A DNA stretch of 58,695 nt. Source: Corynebacterium bouchesdurhonense. Lineage in GTDB: Bacteria; Actinomycetota; Actinomycetes; Mycobacteriales; Mycobacteriaceae. Position numbers and translations under genes: made by a program. The DNA lies in contig NZ_LT546023.1 of assembly GCF_900078305.2 (NCBI RefSeq), forward strand, positions 1 to 58,695, given 5' to 3'. Shown here one piece after another: positions 15,499 through 23,236 of the stretch. Within the stretch, counting starts at the first letter, position 1; every line of letters starts with the position of its first letter. The notes below the pieces were generated by a model. It was not told the origin of the DNA. It did not search any database and was given only the letters and a program-made list of their open reading frames with translations.

Positions 15499-16827
15499 TC
15501 AGAGCTCGCCTGCGCCTGCCGCCCGCTGGATCGCGTTCGTGATGGTGCGTGTGGTGTCCCAGGGCGCGGTGTCGCCGAACTCCCACGCCCTCGTGCCGCC
15601 GGTGGGCTCCCCGGTCTGGCCGGCTAAGCGGGAGTCGCGGTTGCCGGGGGAGGGCAGGTGGGAGGTGGCGTTGCCAAGCAGCTCCTTGCCCAGCATCCGC
15701 ATTGCCTTCGGCGAGAGCCGCAGCGTGCCCTGCTCGCCCTTGGCTATCATGCCGGAGTCGCGAAGCGCCTTCTCCAGGTCGCGCAGCGCTTTTGCGCTGG
15801 TGGCCGCGTCCTGGCCCAGCAGGTCGGCCACCTCGTCGAGGTCGATCTCGGGCCGCGCCGCGTTCATGGCCTCGGCCAGCTGGTCCAGCCGGCCCAGGTC
15901 GCGCATCGCGCGGGTGGCCTCGCCGAGGCCCATACCGTCCCCGTCGCCCTCGAAGGTCTCGGAGCCGGTCCAGTCCAGGTCGGGGCGGATGCCGCGCAGG
16001 TTCGCGTCGAGCTCCGCAACCAGGTTCAGCAGTTCCTCGGAGCCGAAGGCCTGCGCGGAGAGCTCCATCAGCTCGCGGCGCTGCTCCTCGGTCATCGAGT
16101 TGAGCAGGCGCTGCGCCGCCGCGGAGCGTTGCGCGATAAGCTCCACCAGCTCCTCGATCGTCCGCGGGTTCTCCGGGAACTGATCGCCGTGCTTGGCCAT
16201 GAACTCGCGGAAATCGGCGTCCGTGGCCATGCCGGCGCGGTGCTTGCCCAGCAGCACGTTGAGGTCGCGCAGCATCTCGGCCACCGCCGCCCGGTCCGCG
16301 TCGGTGGCGTTCGCGAGCGCGTCCTTCATGCCGGTAAAGCGCTGGTCGAGCAGCTCGCGGCCCAGCAGATCCCGGATCTGGTCGAACTTCTCGCGGGCCT
16401 CGCCCGAGGCCCAATCGTAGCCACCCAGCTCGGTCACCGCGGCCGCCGGGGAGGCGGGCAGGTTGTCTAGCGTCAACTCGCGCATGGATCGATCCAGGTC
16501 ATCCATGTCCACATCGCGCGCCAGCTGCCCGCGCTCGGCAAGGATGGCCTCGTCGAGGAGTGTGCGCACGCCGTTCAGGGTCCCGGCGAGGTTGTTCTTT
16601 TGGAGCATTGCTTGCCGACGCTCACTCAAGCGCGCCAACAAATCGTCATACCCCGCCATCGAATCGGCGCCCCGTCGCAGGTACTCGCGCAGCGCCTGCT
16701 CGGCGGAGTAGCCGAACATGACCTCGTCGGCGATGGCGCGCACCGCCTTGGCCAGGTCGGGCGGCGGGGCCAGCGGGTCCGGCCCCGGGGTGTACTTGCG
16801 GTAGTGCTGGAAGCGGGGCTTAACCAT
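15499..16827 (-). CDS. VWA-domain protein, N-terminal half (split by adapter artefact)
   Basis: Residues 1-442 of a MoxR-associated VWA protein: start MVKPRFQHYRKYTPGPDPLA, long helical middle region (for example RDVDMDDLDRSMRELTLDNL) and the conserved GGTRAWEFGDTAPWDTTRTI before the frame ends at AAGAGEL. In relatives that WEFGD..PWD..T.T block leads straight into the VWA domain, here displaced to 14719-15379 by adapter sequence. ATG 16827 overlaps the end of the ATPase gene, indicating coupling. The apparent stop codon is artefactual. Confidence 0.82.
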   Translation of the reverse strand: MVKPRFQHYRKYTPGPDPLAPPPDLAKAVRAIADEVMFGYSAEQALREYLRRGADSMAGYDDLLARLSERRQAMLQKNNLAGTLNGVRTLLDEAILAERGQLARDVDMDDLDRSMRELTLDNLPASPAAAVTELGGYDWASGEAREKFDQIRDLLGRELLDQRFTGMKDALANATDADRAAVAEMLRDLNVLLGKHRAGMATDADFREFMAKHGDQFPENPRTIEELVELIAQRSAAAQRLLNSMTEEQRRELMELSAQAFGSEELLNLVAELDANLRGIRPDLDWTGSETFEGDGDGMGLGEATRAMRDLGRLDQLAEAMNAARPEIDLDEVADLLGQDAATSAKALRDLEKALRDSGMIAKGEQGTLRLSPKAMRMLGKELLGNATSHLPSPGNRDSRLAGQTGEPTGGTRAWEFGDTAPWDTTRTITNAIQRAAGAGEL

Positions 16828-18217
16828 AGATGGTCTCACCCTCCCCGGAGTCTTTCGAGATCTTCTGGGTGAGGTAGAGCGCCTCCACCGCCAGCTCGAT
16901 CGCTGCAGCCCGCTCGCCCTCGCTCTCGGCGGAGAAGGCGTGAGCGATGTCGTCGTAAAGCGAAGTGCTCAATTCCGGCAGTCCGGCGAGGAACTCCGCG
17001 GCGGTGACGGAGTCGCCGGTGGAGATGAAGGTCGAGCCGTCAAGCGCCTCGATGAGCGGGGCGAAGTCGAGGCCCCGGATGCGGCGGCGGACGGACTGCG
17101 CCACGGCGTTGCGCAGCAGGTACTCAAGCACGTCCCACTCGCGGCCCTCTTCGCCGTGCTCGAACTCGACCTTGCCGCCGAGCACGTCCACCGCGGCCTC
17201 CAGGTCCACCAGGCGCGCAACGGGGCCATCCTCGCCCCGCACCGCGGCGCGCCGGGTGGCGGAGGCGGCGACCGTCTCCGCGCCGGCGATGGCGAAGCGG
17301 GCGGATACGCCGGCGCGCTGGTTCACGGCCTCGGACTCGCGAAGCGCTCGGGTGAAGCGGGCCAGCGCCTCCATGATCACCTCGGGCACCTGGGCGGTGA
17401 GCTGGGCCTCTTGACGGATCACCGCTACCTCGTCCTCCAGCTCGACGGGGTAGTGGGTGCGGATCTCGGCGCCGAAGCGGTCTTTGAGCGGGGTGATGAT
17501 GCGGCCGCGGTTGGTGTAGTCCTCCGGGTTTGCGCTGGCCACCACAACCACGTCCAGGGGCAGGCGCAGCATGTAGCCGCGGATCTGGATGTCCGCCTCC
17601 TCCATCACGTTGAGCATGGCCACCTGGATGCGCTCCGCCAGGTCCGGCAGCTCGTTGATGGCCACGATGCCGCGGTTAGAGCGGGGGATCAGGCCGTAGT
17701 GGATGGTTTCCGGGTCGCCCAGGCGGCGGCCCTCCGCCACGCGCATCGGGTCCACGTCGCCGATGAGGTCGGCCACCGAGGTGTCCGGGGTGGCCAGCTT
17801 CTCGGAGTAGCGGGCCGCGCGCGGGATCCACTCGATCTCCAGCGCGTCGCCCTCCTCCTCGATGCGGCGGCGGGTGGCGTCGGTGACCGGGTGCAGCGGG
17901 TGCTCGCGCAGCTCGGAGCCTTTGACGGCGGGCACGGAGGCGTCGAGAAGCAACGGCAACGGGCGAAGCAGGCGGGTTTTGCCCTGGCCGCGCTCGCCGA
18001 GCAGCACGATGTCGTGCCCGGCGATGATGGCGCGCTCCACCTGCGGCAGCACGGTGTGCTCGAGGCCGTGCAGGCCCGGCCACGGATCCTCGCCGGCGCG
18101 CAGCTTGGCTATCAGGTTGTCGCGCAGCTCCTCGCGCACCGTTTTGTACTGATAACCGGCGGCCTTGAGCTCGCCGAGGGTGGTGATTGCGGGCGGGGTG
18201 GTCGTCGCTTCAGTCAT
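16820..18217 (-). CDS. MoxR/magnesium-chelatase-like AAA+ ATPase
   Basis: A 465-residue AAA+ protein. Walker A is GERGQGKTRLL, Walker B lies in RGIVAINELPDLAERIQVAM, and sensor-1 follows in VVVVASANPEDYTNRGRIIT. The pairing with a VWA-MIDAS protein encoded immediately downstream (overlapping start and stop) is the classic MoxR-VWA chaperone arrangement, similar to the I and D subunits of magnesium chelatase. It likely remodels or loads metal into a client that cannot be named from the neighbourhood. ATG 18217 begins MTEATTTPPAITTLGELKAA. Confidence 0.88.
   Translation of the reverse strand: MTEATTTPPAITTLGELKAAGYQYKTVREELRDNLIAKLRAGEDPWPGLHGLEHTVLPQVERAIIAGHDIVLLGERGQGKTRLLRPLPLLLDASVPAVKGSELREHPLHPVTDATRRRIEEEGDALEIEWIPRAARYSEKLATPDTSVADLIGDVDPMRVAEGRRLGDPETIHYGLIPRSNRGIVAINELPDLAERIQVAMLNVMEEADIQIRGYMLRLPLDVVVVASANPEDYTNRGRIITPLKDRFGAEIRTHYPVELEDEVAVIRQEAQLTAQVPEVIMEALARFTRALRESEAVNQRAGVSARFAIAGAETVAASATRRAAVRGEDGPVARLVDLEAAVDVLGGKVEFEHGEEGREWDVLEYLLRNAVAQSVRRRIRGLDFAPLIEALDGSTFISTGDSVTAAEFLAGLPELSTSLYDDIAHAFSAESEGERAAAIELAVEALYLTQKISKDSGEGETIYG
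17936..17951 (-). repeat. Dispersed motif, near copy
   Basis: Reverse complement reads GCTTCTCGACGCCTCC. Inside the MoxR ATPase gene, encoding LLLDASV in frame. Confidence 0.6.
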
Positions 18218-18266
18218 GCCGGCGGGGGTACGCCGGGGTTGTGGGGGGTGGGTGCCCGCCAATACG

Positions 18267-18286
18267 ATGTAGTGACGTAACTACAT
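18267..18286. promoter_or_regulatory. 7-6-7 inverted repeat in divergent promoter
   Basis: ATGTAGT and ACTACAT arms around GACGTA form a perfect dyad between the MoxR operon and the phosphomutase-like gene. A dimeric repressor site is likely; the regulator is not identifiable. Confidence 0.5.
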
Positions 18287-18346
18287 GGGAAAGGGGTACT
18301 TCCGCCGCCTTGGCGTGCCGGTGTTCAATCCCTTTGGAGCAGTGGA

Positions 18347-18889
18347 ATGACCATTATTTACCTCATTCGCCACGGCGAGACGCCCACCACCGGCAAGGTT
18401 CTCCCCGGGCGCGCGCCTGGCCTCCACCTTTCGGAGCGGGGGAGGGGGCAGGCGGAGGGCGTCGCCAAGCAGCTTGCTCTCGTGGACGCGGTGTATGCCT
18501 CGCCCCTCGAGCGCGCCCGCGAGACCGCGACGCCCACGTGCGCGCGCTTCGAAAAGGAGCTTTTGCTTGACGACGCTCTCCTCGAAGCCGATTTCGGCGA
18601 ATGGACAGGAAAGTCGCTGACTGAGCTTGCGAAACTGCCCGAGTGGCAGGTGGTGCAAAAGCGGCCGGGCGAGTTCCGTTTCCCGGGCGGGGAATCCTTC
18701 GTGGAGATGCAGGAGCGCGTGGTGGAGGGCGTGCGCGCGATCGCGGCGTGCCACCCGGGCGAGGTGGTTGCCTGCTTCACGCACGCCGACCCGATCAAGG
18801 CGGCGCTCGCGCACTTCACAGGGCGGGGTTGGGGCGCGTTCCAGTCGATTCCTGCGGAGCCGTGCTCCATCTCGGAGCTTGAGCTGTGA
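18347..18889 (+). CDS. Histidine phosphatase family protein (phosphomutase-like)
   Basis: A 180-residue histidine phosphatase. The catalytic LIRHGETP is at residues 6-13, with LERARETA, EADFGEWTGKSL and the second active-site His in VVACFTHADPIKAAL. This matches the actinobacterial MSMEG_4193-type phosphomutase subfamily, whose substrate is unknown. ATG 18347 is the family start. The stop overlaps the GTG of the SCO1664-like gene, a pairing seen in other actinobacteria. Confidence 0.85.
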   Translation: MTIIYLIRHGETPTTGKVLPGRAPGLHLSERGRGQAEGVAKQLALVDAVYASPLERARETATPTCARFEKELLLDDALLEADFGEWTGKSLTELAKLPEWQVVQKRPGEFRFPGGESFVEMQERVVEGVRAIAACHPGEVVACFTHADPIKAALAHFTGRGWGAFQSIPAEPCSISELEL

Positions 18890-19578
18890 ACACCATCGAG
18901 CTGCTCCAACACGGCGAAGTCGGTTTCGTCGGTCAGCTCGCGGAGTCGTCGAACCTCACCGTGCTGGTCGACCTCACGCTCGGAGAGGATTACTGCTGGG
19001 GCATCTTCAAGCCGCAAGCCGGAGAGCGCTACCTCCACGACTTCGAGCCCGGATTGTGGCGGCGCGAGCGGGCCGCGTACCTGCTCAGCGAGTGGCTGGG
19101 CTGGAACCTAGTGCCGCCGACGGTGGTGCGCGAGATCGAGCCGCTGGGTGTGGGGTCGCTGCAGTACTACGTGGACAACGACGGCTCGCACTACTTTCCG
19201 CTCTACGAGACGCGCGCCGACCTGCACCCCCAGTTCCTGCGAATGGCGGTGTTCGACCTGCTGGTGAATAACACCGACCGCAAGTCGGGCCACGTCTTGC
19301 TGGGGCCTGGCGACCGTGTATTCGGCATCGACCAGGGCCTCTGCTTCCACCGGGATCCGAAGCTGCGCACCGTCATTTGGGATTTCGCCCACGAGGCGAT
19401 CCCGGACGAGCTGGTGGCGGCGGTGGAGCCGCTGGTGGAGGAGGTGCCGGGGGAGGTGGCGGAGCTACTGGCGCCGGAAGAGGTCGCGGCGCTGCGTTCC
19501 CGGGCGTCGCGGATCGTGCGGCTGCCGTGGCTGCCGGAGCCCCAATCGGAGTTCCCGTACCCCTGGCCGCTGGTATAG
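18886..19578 (+). CDS. SCO1664-family protein (PI3/4-kinase-like fold)
   Basis: A 230-residue protein. Kinase-like segments are WGIFKPQAGERYLHDFEPGL near residues 43-62 and the catalytic-loop-like FDLLVNNTDRKSGHVLL, followed by GIDQGLCFH, resembling the NxDRKxGN and DxG motifs of HipA/PI-kinase-like proteins. I recognise the set as the SCO1664 family; its substrate is unknown. GTG 18886 overlaps the preceding stop codon (GTGA), so it is translationally coupled to the phosphatase. Confidence 0.78.
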   Translation: MNTIELLQHGEVGFVGQLAESSNLTVLVDLTLGEDYCWGIFKPQAGERYLHDFEPGLWRRERAAYLLSEWLGWNLVPPTVVREIEPLGVGSLQYYVDNDGSHYFPLYETRADLHPQFLRMAVFDLLVNNTDRKSGHVLLGPGDRVFGIDQGLCFHRDPKLRTVIWDFAHEAIPDELVAAVEPLVEEVPGEVAELLAPEEVAALRSRASRIVRLPWLPEPQSEFPYPWPLV

Positions 19579-19581
19579 GGC

Positions 19582-20124
19582 TCAGTCCCGCGCCGGGTAG
19601 CGAACGAGGAGGTCGTCGCCGATCACGGCGCCGTCGTTAAGCTTTGCACTGCTTATCGACGCACCGTCGGACCGCAGCCCCATGATGTGCTGTACATCGT
19701 CCCCGTGGGCGAGGAGGTGGTCGGCGATGATTCGGCGGTGGCAGCGCCACCACACCGCCTCGGAGCACATGATGGCGGTTGGGGTCTCGGCGGCGTGCTG
19801 GCGCAGCTCGGCCAGCGCCTCGGCGAATTCCTGGCCCAGCGCGTGGTCGGCGTAGTTGTGGAAGCTGCGGTTTTGCCAGTTGGCGTTCACGTCGAACGGC
19901 ACCGTCTTGGACACGTTGCGCCGCCCCGCCAGCCCTGCGCTCTTGCCGTAGGTGATGCCGCGCGCGGGCAGGTGCTCGGCGAGGGAGTCGTCGTTGAACC
20001 AGGGGTACTTTTTCGAGCCGGTGAGTTTGCGAACGTCGATAAGCGATTGCACCCCGGCTGCATCAAGCAGCCGGGTGAACTCGTCGAGCTCGAGGTTGGA
20101 GTGGCCGACCGTGAAAATACGCAT
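19582..20124 (-). CDS. DUF488 family protein
   Basis: A 180-residue protein starting MRIFTVGHSNLELDEFTRLL, with LIDVRKLTGSKKYPWFNDDS and the conserved Cys/Trp/His block IMCSEAVWWRCHRRIIADHL. These are hallmarks of DUF488, a small family of unknown activity with a conserved CxE...CHR pattern. It contains two dispersed repeats in opposite orientation: 19651-19666 near its C-terminus (encoding GASISSAK on the gene strand) and about 20033-20046 near its N-terminus. It sits 5 bp downstream of a lipoprotein gene. Confidence 0.82.
   Translation of the reverse strand: MRIFTVGHSNLELDEFTRLLDAAGVQSLIDVRKLTGSKKYPWFNDDSLAEHLPARGITYGKSAGLAGRRNVSKTVPFDVNANWQNRSFHNYADHALGQEFAEALAELRQHAAETPTAIMCSEAVWWRCHRRIIADHLLAHGDDVQHIMGLRSDGASISSAKLNDGAVIGDDLLVRYPARD
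19651..19666 (+). repeat. Dispersed motif, near copy
   Basis: GCTTATCGACGCACCG; the first 12 bases are identical to the consensus. Inside DUF488, encoding GASISS on the gene strand. Confidence 0.75.
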
Positions 20125-20129
20125 GGGGG

Positions 20130-21245
20130 CTACGGTACGTCCACGCTGTAGTCTGGGCCGACCCGCACCGCGCCGAGCGGCATGCCGGCATCGGTGGGGT
20201 ACCACAAGCCGTCCTGGTCAACGGTGAGCGTGACGCGCTGGCCCACACGGTCCGCCCACTCCAAACCATCGGTGTGGGTGCGGCCGCTGGCCATCGTCTC
20301 CCGCATGCCCAGCGCTGCGTACTCCTGGCGGTTGGTCACGTACTCGGTGAGCTTCTTGCCGGTCACGTCCTGTGGCGAGTCGAACCAGAGCACGTAGTAG
20401 ACGCTCTGCGGGTCCTCGCCGTTGGGCATGCCGCGGCCGCTGCCGGCTTGGAGCTCCGCACCGGTCACGGCGCGCACGGTGCCGGTGAGCTGGACTTGGC
20501 CCGCGGCCGGGGCGGCTGCGGAAGTGGCGTTGGCGTTGGCCGCGCGCGGGTTCGACGGCAGGGCCTGGGTGGTCAGCTCGCCGAGCTCGAGCGGCTGGCG
20601 GTCCTGCGTGGGGGTCCAGATGACCAGTTGGCGGTCCGCGGGCGGGGAGGGGGTGTACCCCTGCCCGCCGGAGGTGTTTGCCAGGCTGGTGCCGTCGAGG
20701 GTGAACAGCACGGCCGTCTCGGTGGTGCCGGTGGACATCGAGTCCACCTGGTAGAGCCCGGTGCCGTCGGCTGCGGCATCCACGCGCGTGCGCGAGCCGC
20801 CGGCGCCGCGCGCGCCCGAGATCAGCACGTCCGTGGACGCGACCGCCTTGCCGTTCTCCCCGATGGTGAAGACGATCACGGGGCTGAACTCCTCCGATTC
20901 CACCTTGAGCAGGAGCTCGGGCGCGCCGCCGCCCGTCGCCTCCACCAGGGCGTAGCTATAGAAGCCCGTTGGCTGGTAGGACGCGGCGGGGTTCACCGGG
21001 TAGTCGCCGGGGTGATCGAGCACGTACTCGTACTCGCGCTTCCACGCCGACGCGGCGTCGCCCCGCTGCCGGGCGGTGGTGGGCTGCGCTTCGGCACTGC
21101 TTGCCGCGGAAGTGGTCTTCGCCGTGGTCTGAGCCAGGGAGGTAAAGGAGGCGTCGGCGGTGTCCGTGGAGTCCCCGCCGCACGCCGCGAGCGGGGCGGC
21201 GGCGAGTGCGGCCGCGGTGACGGCTGCTGCGCTGCGACGATGCAT
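20130..21245 (-). CDS. Secreted lipoprotein, paralogue A
   Basis: A 371-residue lipoprotein. A signal peptide ends in the lipobox LAACGG, a Thr/Ser/Ala linker follows, then a domain starting KREYEYVLDHPGDYPVN and continuing ALVEATGGGAPELLLKVES, DGTGLYQVDSMS, and near the C-terminus VYYVLWFDSPQDVTGK. The same landmarks recur in order in the gene at 21309-22415, so the two are tandem duplicates. I do not recognise a named family. It is probably on the outer face of the membrane. Confidence 0.75.
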   Translation of the reverse strand: MHRRSAAAVTAAALAAAPLAACGGDSTDTADASFTSLAQTTAKTTSAASSAEAQPTTARQRGDAASAWKREYEYVLDHPGDYPVNPAASYQPTGFYSYALVEATGGGAPELLLKVESEEFSPVIVFTIGENGKAVASTDVLISGARGAGGSRTRVDAAADGTGLYQVDSMSTGTTETAVLFTLDGTSLANTSGGQGYTPSPPADRQLVIWTPTQDRQPLELGELTTQALPSNPRAANANATSAAAPAAGQVQLTGTVRAVTGAELQAGSGRGMPNGEDPQSVYYVLWFDSPQDVTGKKLTEYVTNRQEYAALGMRETMASGRTHTDGLEWADRVGQRVTLTVDQDGLWYPTDAGMPLGAVRVGPDYSVDVP

Positions 21246-21267
21246 GCGCCCCAGGCTACCCGCCCGC

Positions 21268-21309
21268 GAGGTGCCGGGAGCGAGGTGCCGGGAGCGAGGC
21301 GCCGGGAGC
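21268..21309. repeat. 14-bp tandem repeat, three copies
   Basis: GAGGTGCCGGGAGC is repeated at 21268, 21282 and (with one change) 21296. It fills most of the 63-bp gap between the two lipoprotein genes and runs into the stop codon of the upstream one. Confidence 0.85.
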
Positions 21310-22415
21310 TAGTCCAAGACAGCGTACGTGTCGTCGTCGCCCGCCCACACGGCGCCGAGCGGCATGGAGGTATCGGAGGGGAAGTAGATTGTGTTCTGGT
21401 CCTTCACAAACACCATGCGTTTGCCCACGTACGCCTCCCACTCGGGGTGCCTCTCGTGCGTCTTGCCGTTGGCCCAGTACTCGCGGCTGCCCAGAGCGAT
21501 GTACTCGACTTCCCTGGTCAGAGTTTCCACGTTCTTCCGGCCGGTGACCTGCATCGGCGAGTCCAGCCACAGCAGGAAGTACTCGCTGTCCGGGGACTCG
21601 CCGCTGGGCATTCCTCGGCCGAGCGGCGCCATCAGCTCCGCGCCGGTCTTGCGCACCACGGTGCCGGTGAACTGCACCTGGCCCGGTCCCGCCGTGAGGC
21701 TGCTGCCCGCACCCGCGGTGCCGGCGGCGGCGCCGAGCGGGGCGACGGTGAGCGTGCCCTCGGTCAGCGGCTGCCGGTTATAAATGTCCACCCAGTCGAT
21801 GCCGAGGTACTCCGAGCCCGGCGCGTCCTTATTAATGTCCCTCTCGCCCGTCTTGGACAGCGATGTCCCGTCGAGCACGAAGTGGCGCGACAGCGCCTGG
21901 CTGCTGCGGGAGGAGCCGCTGATTTGGTACAGGCCGTTGCCGTCTTCCGCCGCCCACACCGTCTCGCGCGCCGCGCCGTCGCCCGGGGTGCCAATGATCA
22001 GCACGTCCGTGGTGGCCACCGCCTTGCCATCGGTCCCGATGGTGAAAACGATCACGGGGTTGGTGTGGCCCTGGCCCACGGCGAGCAGCAGCTCGGGCGT
22101 GCCGCCGCCGGTGGCTTCGACAATGGCGTACTTCGACGCTCCGCCGGGGGTGTACTGCGCCGCGGAATTCACCGGGTAATCGTCCGGATGCTCGAGCACC
22201 CACTCGTACTCGCGCTTCCACGCCGCCCCGGTGTCGGCCGGCCGATCGGCGCTCGGCTCGGTGGCCTGCGGCGCCGAGCTCGTTTCGCTTCCCGCGGCTT
22301 GCATCGACGTGAACCGGGCGGTGTCCTGCGCCGCGTCGGGCGCGCCCCCGCCGCAGCCGGCCGCAAGGAGCGCGGCGCCCACCATTCCCAGCGCGATCGC
22401 GCGTTGTGCATGCAT
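21309..22415 (-). CDS. Secreted lipoprotein, paralogue B
   Basis: A 368-residue lipoprotein with signal peptide and lipobox (ALLAAGCGGG). The mature domain begins KREYEWVLEHPDDYPVN and contains AIVEATGGGTPELLLAVGQG, DGNGLYQISGSS, RGMPSGESPDSEYFLLWLDS and LGAVWAGDD, each aligning with paralogue A. Function unknown. It is the first gene of a leftward set (B, A, DUF488). The 65-bp gap to the siderophore ATPase gene holds one exact dispersed repeat at 22453-22468. Confidence 0.75.
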   Translation of the reverse strand: MHAQRAIALGMVGAALLAAGCGGGAPDAAQDTARFTSMQAAGSETSSAPQATEPSADRPADTGAAWKREYEWVLEHPDDYPVNSAAQYTPGGASKYAIVEATGGGTPELLLAVGQGHTNPVIVFTIGTDGKAVATTDVLIIGTPGDGAARETVWAAEDGNGLYQISGSSRSSQALSRHFVLDGTSLSKTGERDINKDAPGSEYLGIDWVDIYNRQPLTEGTLTVAPLGAAAGTAGAGSSLTAGPGQVQFTGTVVRKTGAELMAPLGRGMPSGESPDSEYFLLWLDSPMQVTGRKNVETLTREVEYIALGSREYWANGKTHERHPEWEAYVGKRMVFVKDQNTIYFPSDTSMPLGAVWAGDDDTYAVLD

Positions 22416-22452
22416 GCGCTCACTGTATACGGATTCCGGGGGAGAGGCAGTT

Positions 22453-22468
22453 GCTTATCGACGCCCCC
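22453..22468 (+). repeat. Dispersed motif, exact intergenic copy
   Basis: GCTTATCGACGCCCCC followed by TTTAC, in the short gap between the siderophore ATPase stop and the lipoprotein B start. Confidence 0.9.
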
Positions 22469-22480
22469 TTTACACCGGCC

Positions 22481-23233
22481 CTACACCGGACAGATCACCG
22501 GCACACCGGCGTCATCCAGCACGCGGGCGCGGATGCCGTAGACCTCCTCGAGCAGGTCGGGGGTGAGTACCGCCTGGGGCGTGTCGTGGGCGATGGCGCG
22601 GCCCGCCTTGACCACCAGCAGCTCGTCGCAGAAGCGGGCAGCCAGGTTCAAGTCGTGGATGGCCACGAGCGCGAGCCGGTCGGTGCCGACGGCCTCCGCC
22701 CGCACGATGTCCAAGAGGGCCACCTGGTGCTTGAGGTCGAGCGCTGAGGTGGGTTCGTCGAGAAGCATGGCGCTCGGCCCCCGCACGAGCATCTGCGCAC
22801 CCGCCACGAGCTGGCGCTGGCCGCCCGACATGTCGGAGACGAGGCGGTCAGCCAGGTGCGTGATGCCAAGGCGGTCCATGATCGCGGCGGTGCGCTCCAC
22901 CGGGTCCCAGTTGGCCACGCCGCGGCGGCGCGCGGAGACCATGATCGACTCGAACGCGGTCAGGGAGGCGCTGCTGAGCAGGTCCTGGGGCACGTAGCCG
23001 ACGGCCTCCACGCGCGCCTTGCCGGTGAGTTCGGCGCCGCCGTCGGTGATGGCCACCGCGCCCTCCGCGGGCTTCTTAATGCCGGCGATCGTCTTCACCA
23101 GCGTGGACTTACCGGCGGCGTTCGGCCCGATCAGCCCGACAACCTTGCCCGGCTCGAGGGGGCCGAACGTCATGGAGTGCAGGATGGTCGTGCGCCCGTA
23201 CTGCACCGTGAGATTATCCGCACGAACTGACAT
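22481..23233 (-). CDS. Iron-siderophore ABC transporter ATP-binding protein
   Basis: A 250-residue ABC ATPase of the FecE/FepC type. Walker A is GPNAAGKST, signature MSGGQRQL, Walker B SAMLLDEPTSALD and H-loop VAIHDLN. It powers uptake of ferric siderophore through the permease encoded just upstream on the same strand (3-bp gap). Co-transcribed with the permease and binding protein from the DtxR-box promoter. Confidence 0.92.
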   Translation of the reverse strand: MSVRADNLTVQYGRTTILHSMTFGPLEPGKVVGLIGPNAAGKSTLVKTIAGIKKPAEGAVAITDGGAELTGKARVEAVGYVPQDLLSSASLTAFESIMVSARRRGVANWDPVERTAAIMDRLGITHLADRLVSDMSGGQRQLVAGAQMLVRGPSAMLLDEPTSALDLKHQVALLDIVRAEAVGTDRLALVAIHDLNLAARFCDELLVVKAGRAIAHDTPQAVLTPDLLEEVYGIRARVLDDAGVPVICPV

Positions 23234-23236
23234 AAC

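Noticed and set aside
20274..22541. A 755-codon plus-strand open frame over the lipoprotein pair
   Set aside because: Arg/Gly/Val-rich translation without domains; both minus-strand genes have signal peptides and paralogy.
22746..22765. Motif-like GTCGAGAAGCAT in the siderophore ATPase gene
   Set aside because: It encodes the Walker B MLLDEP and lacks the flanking bases.
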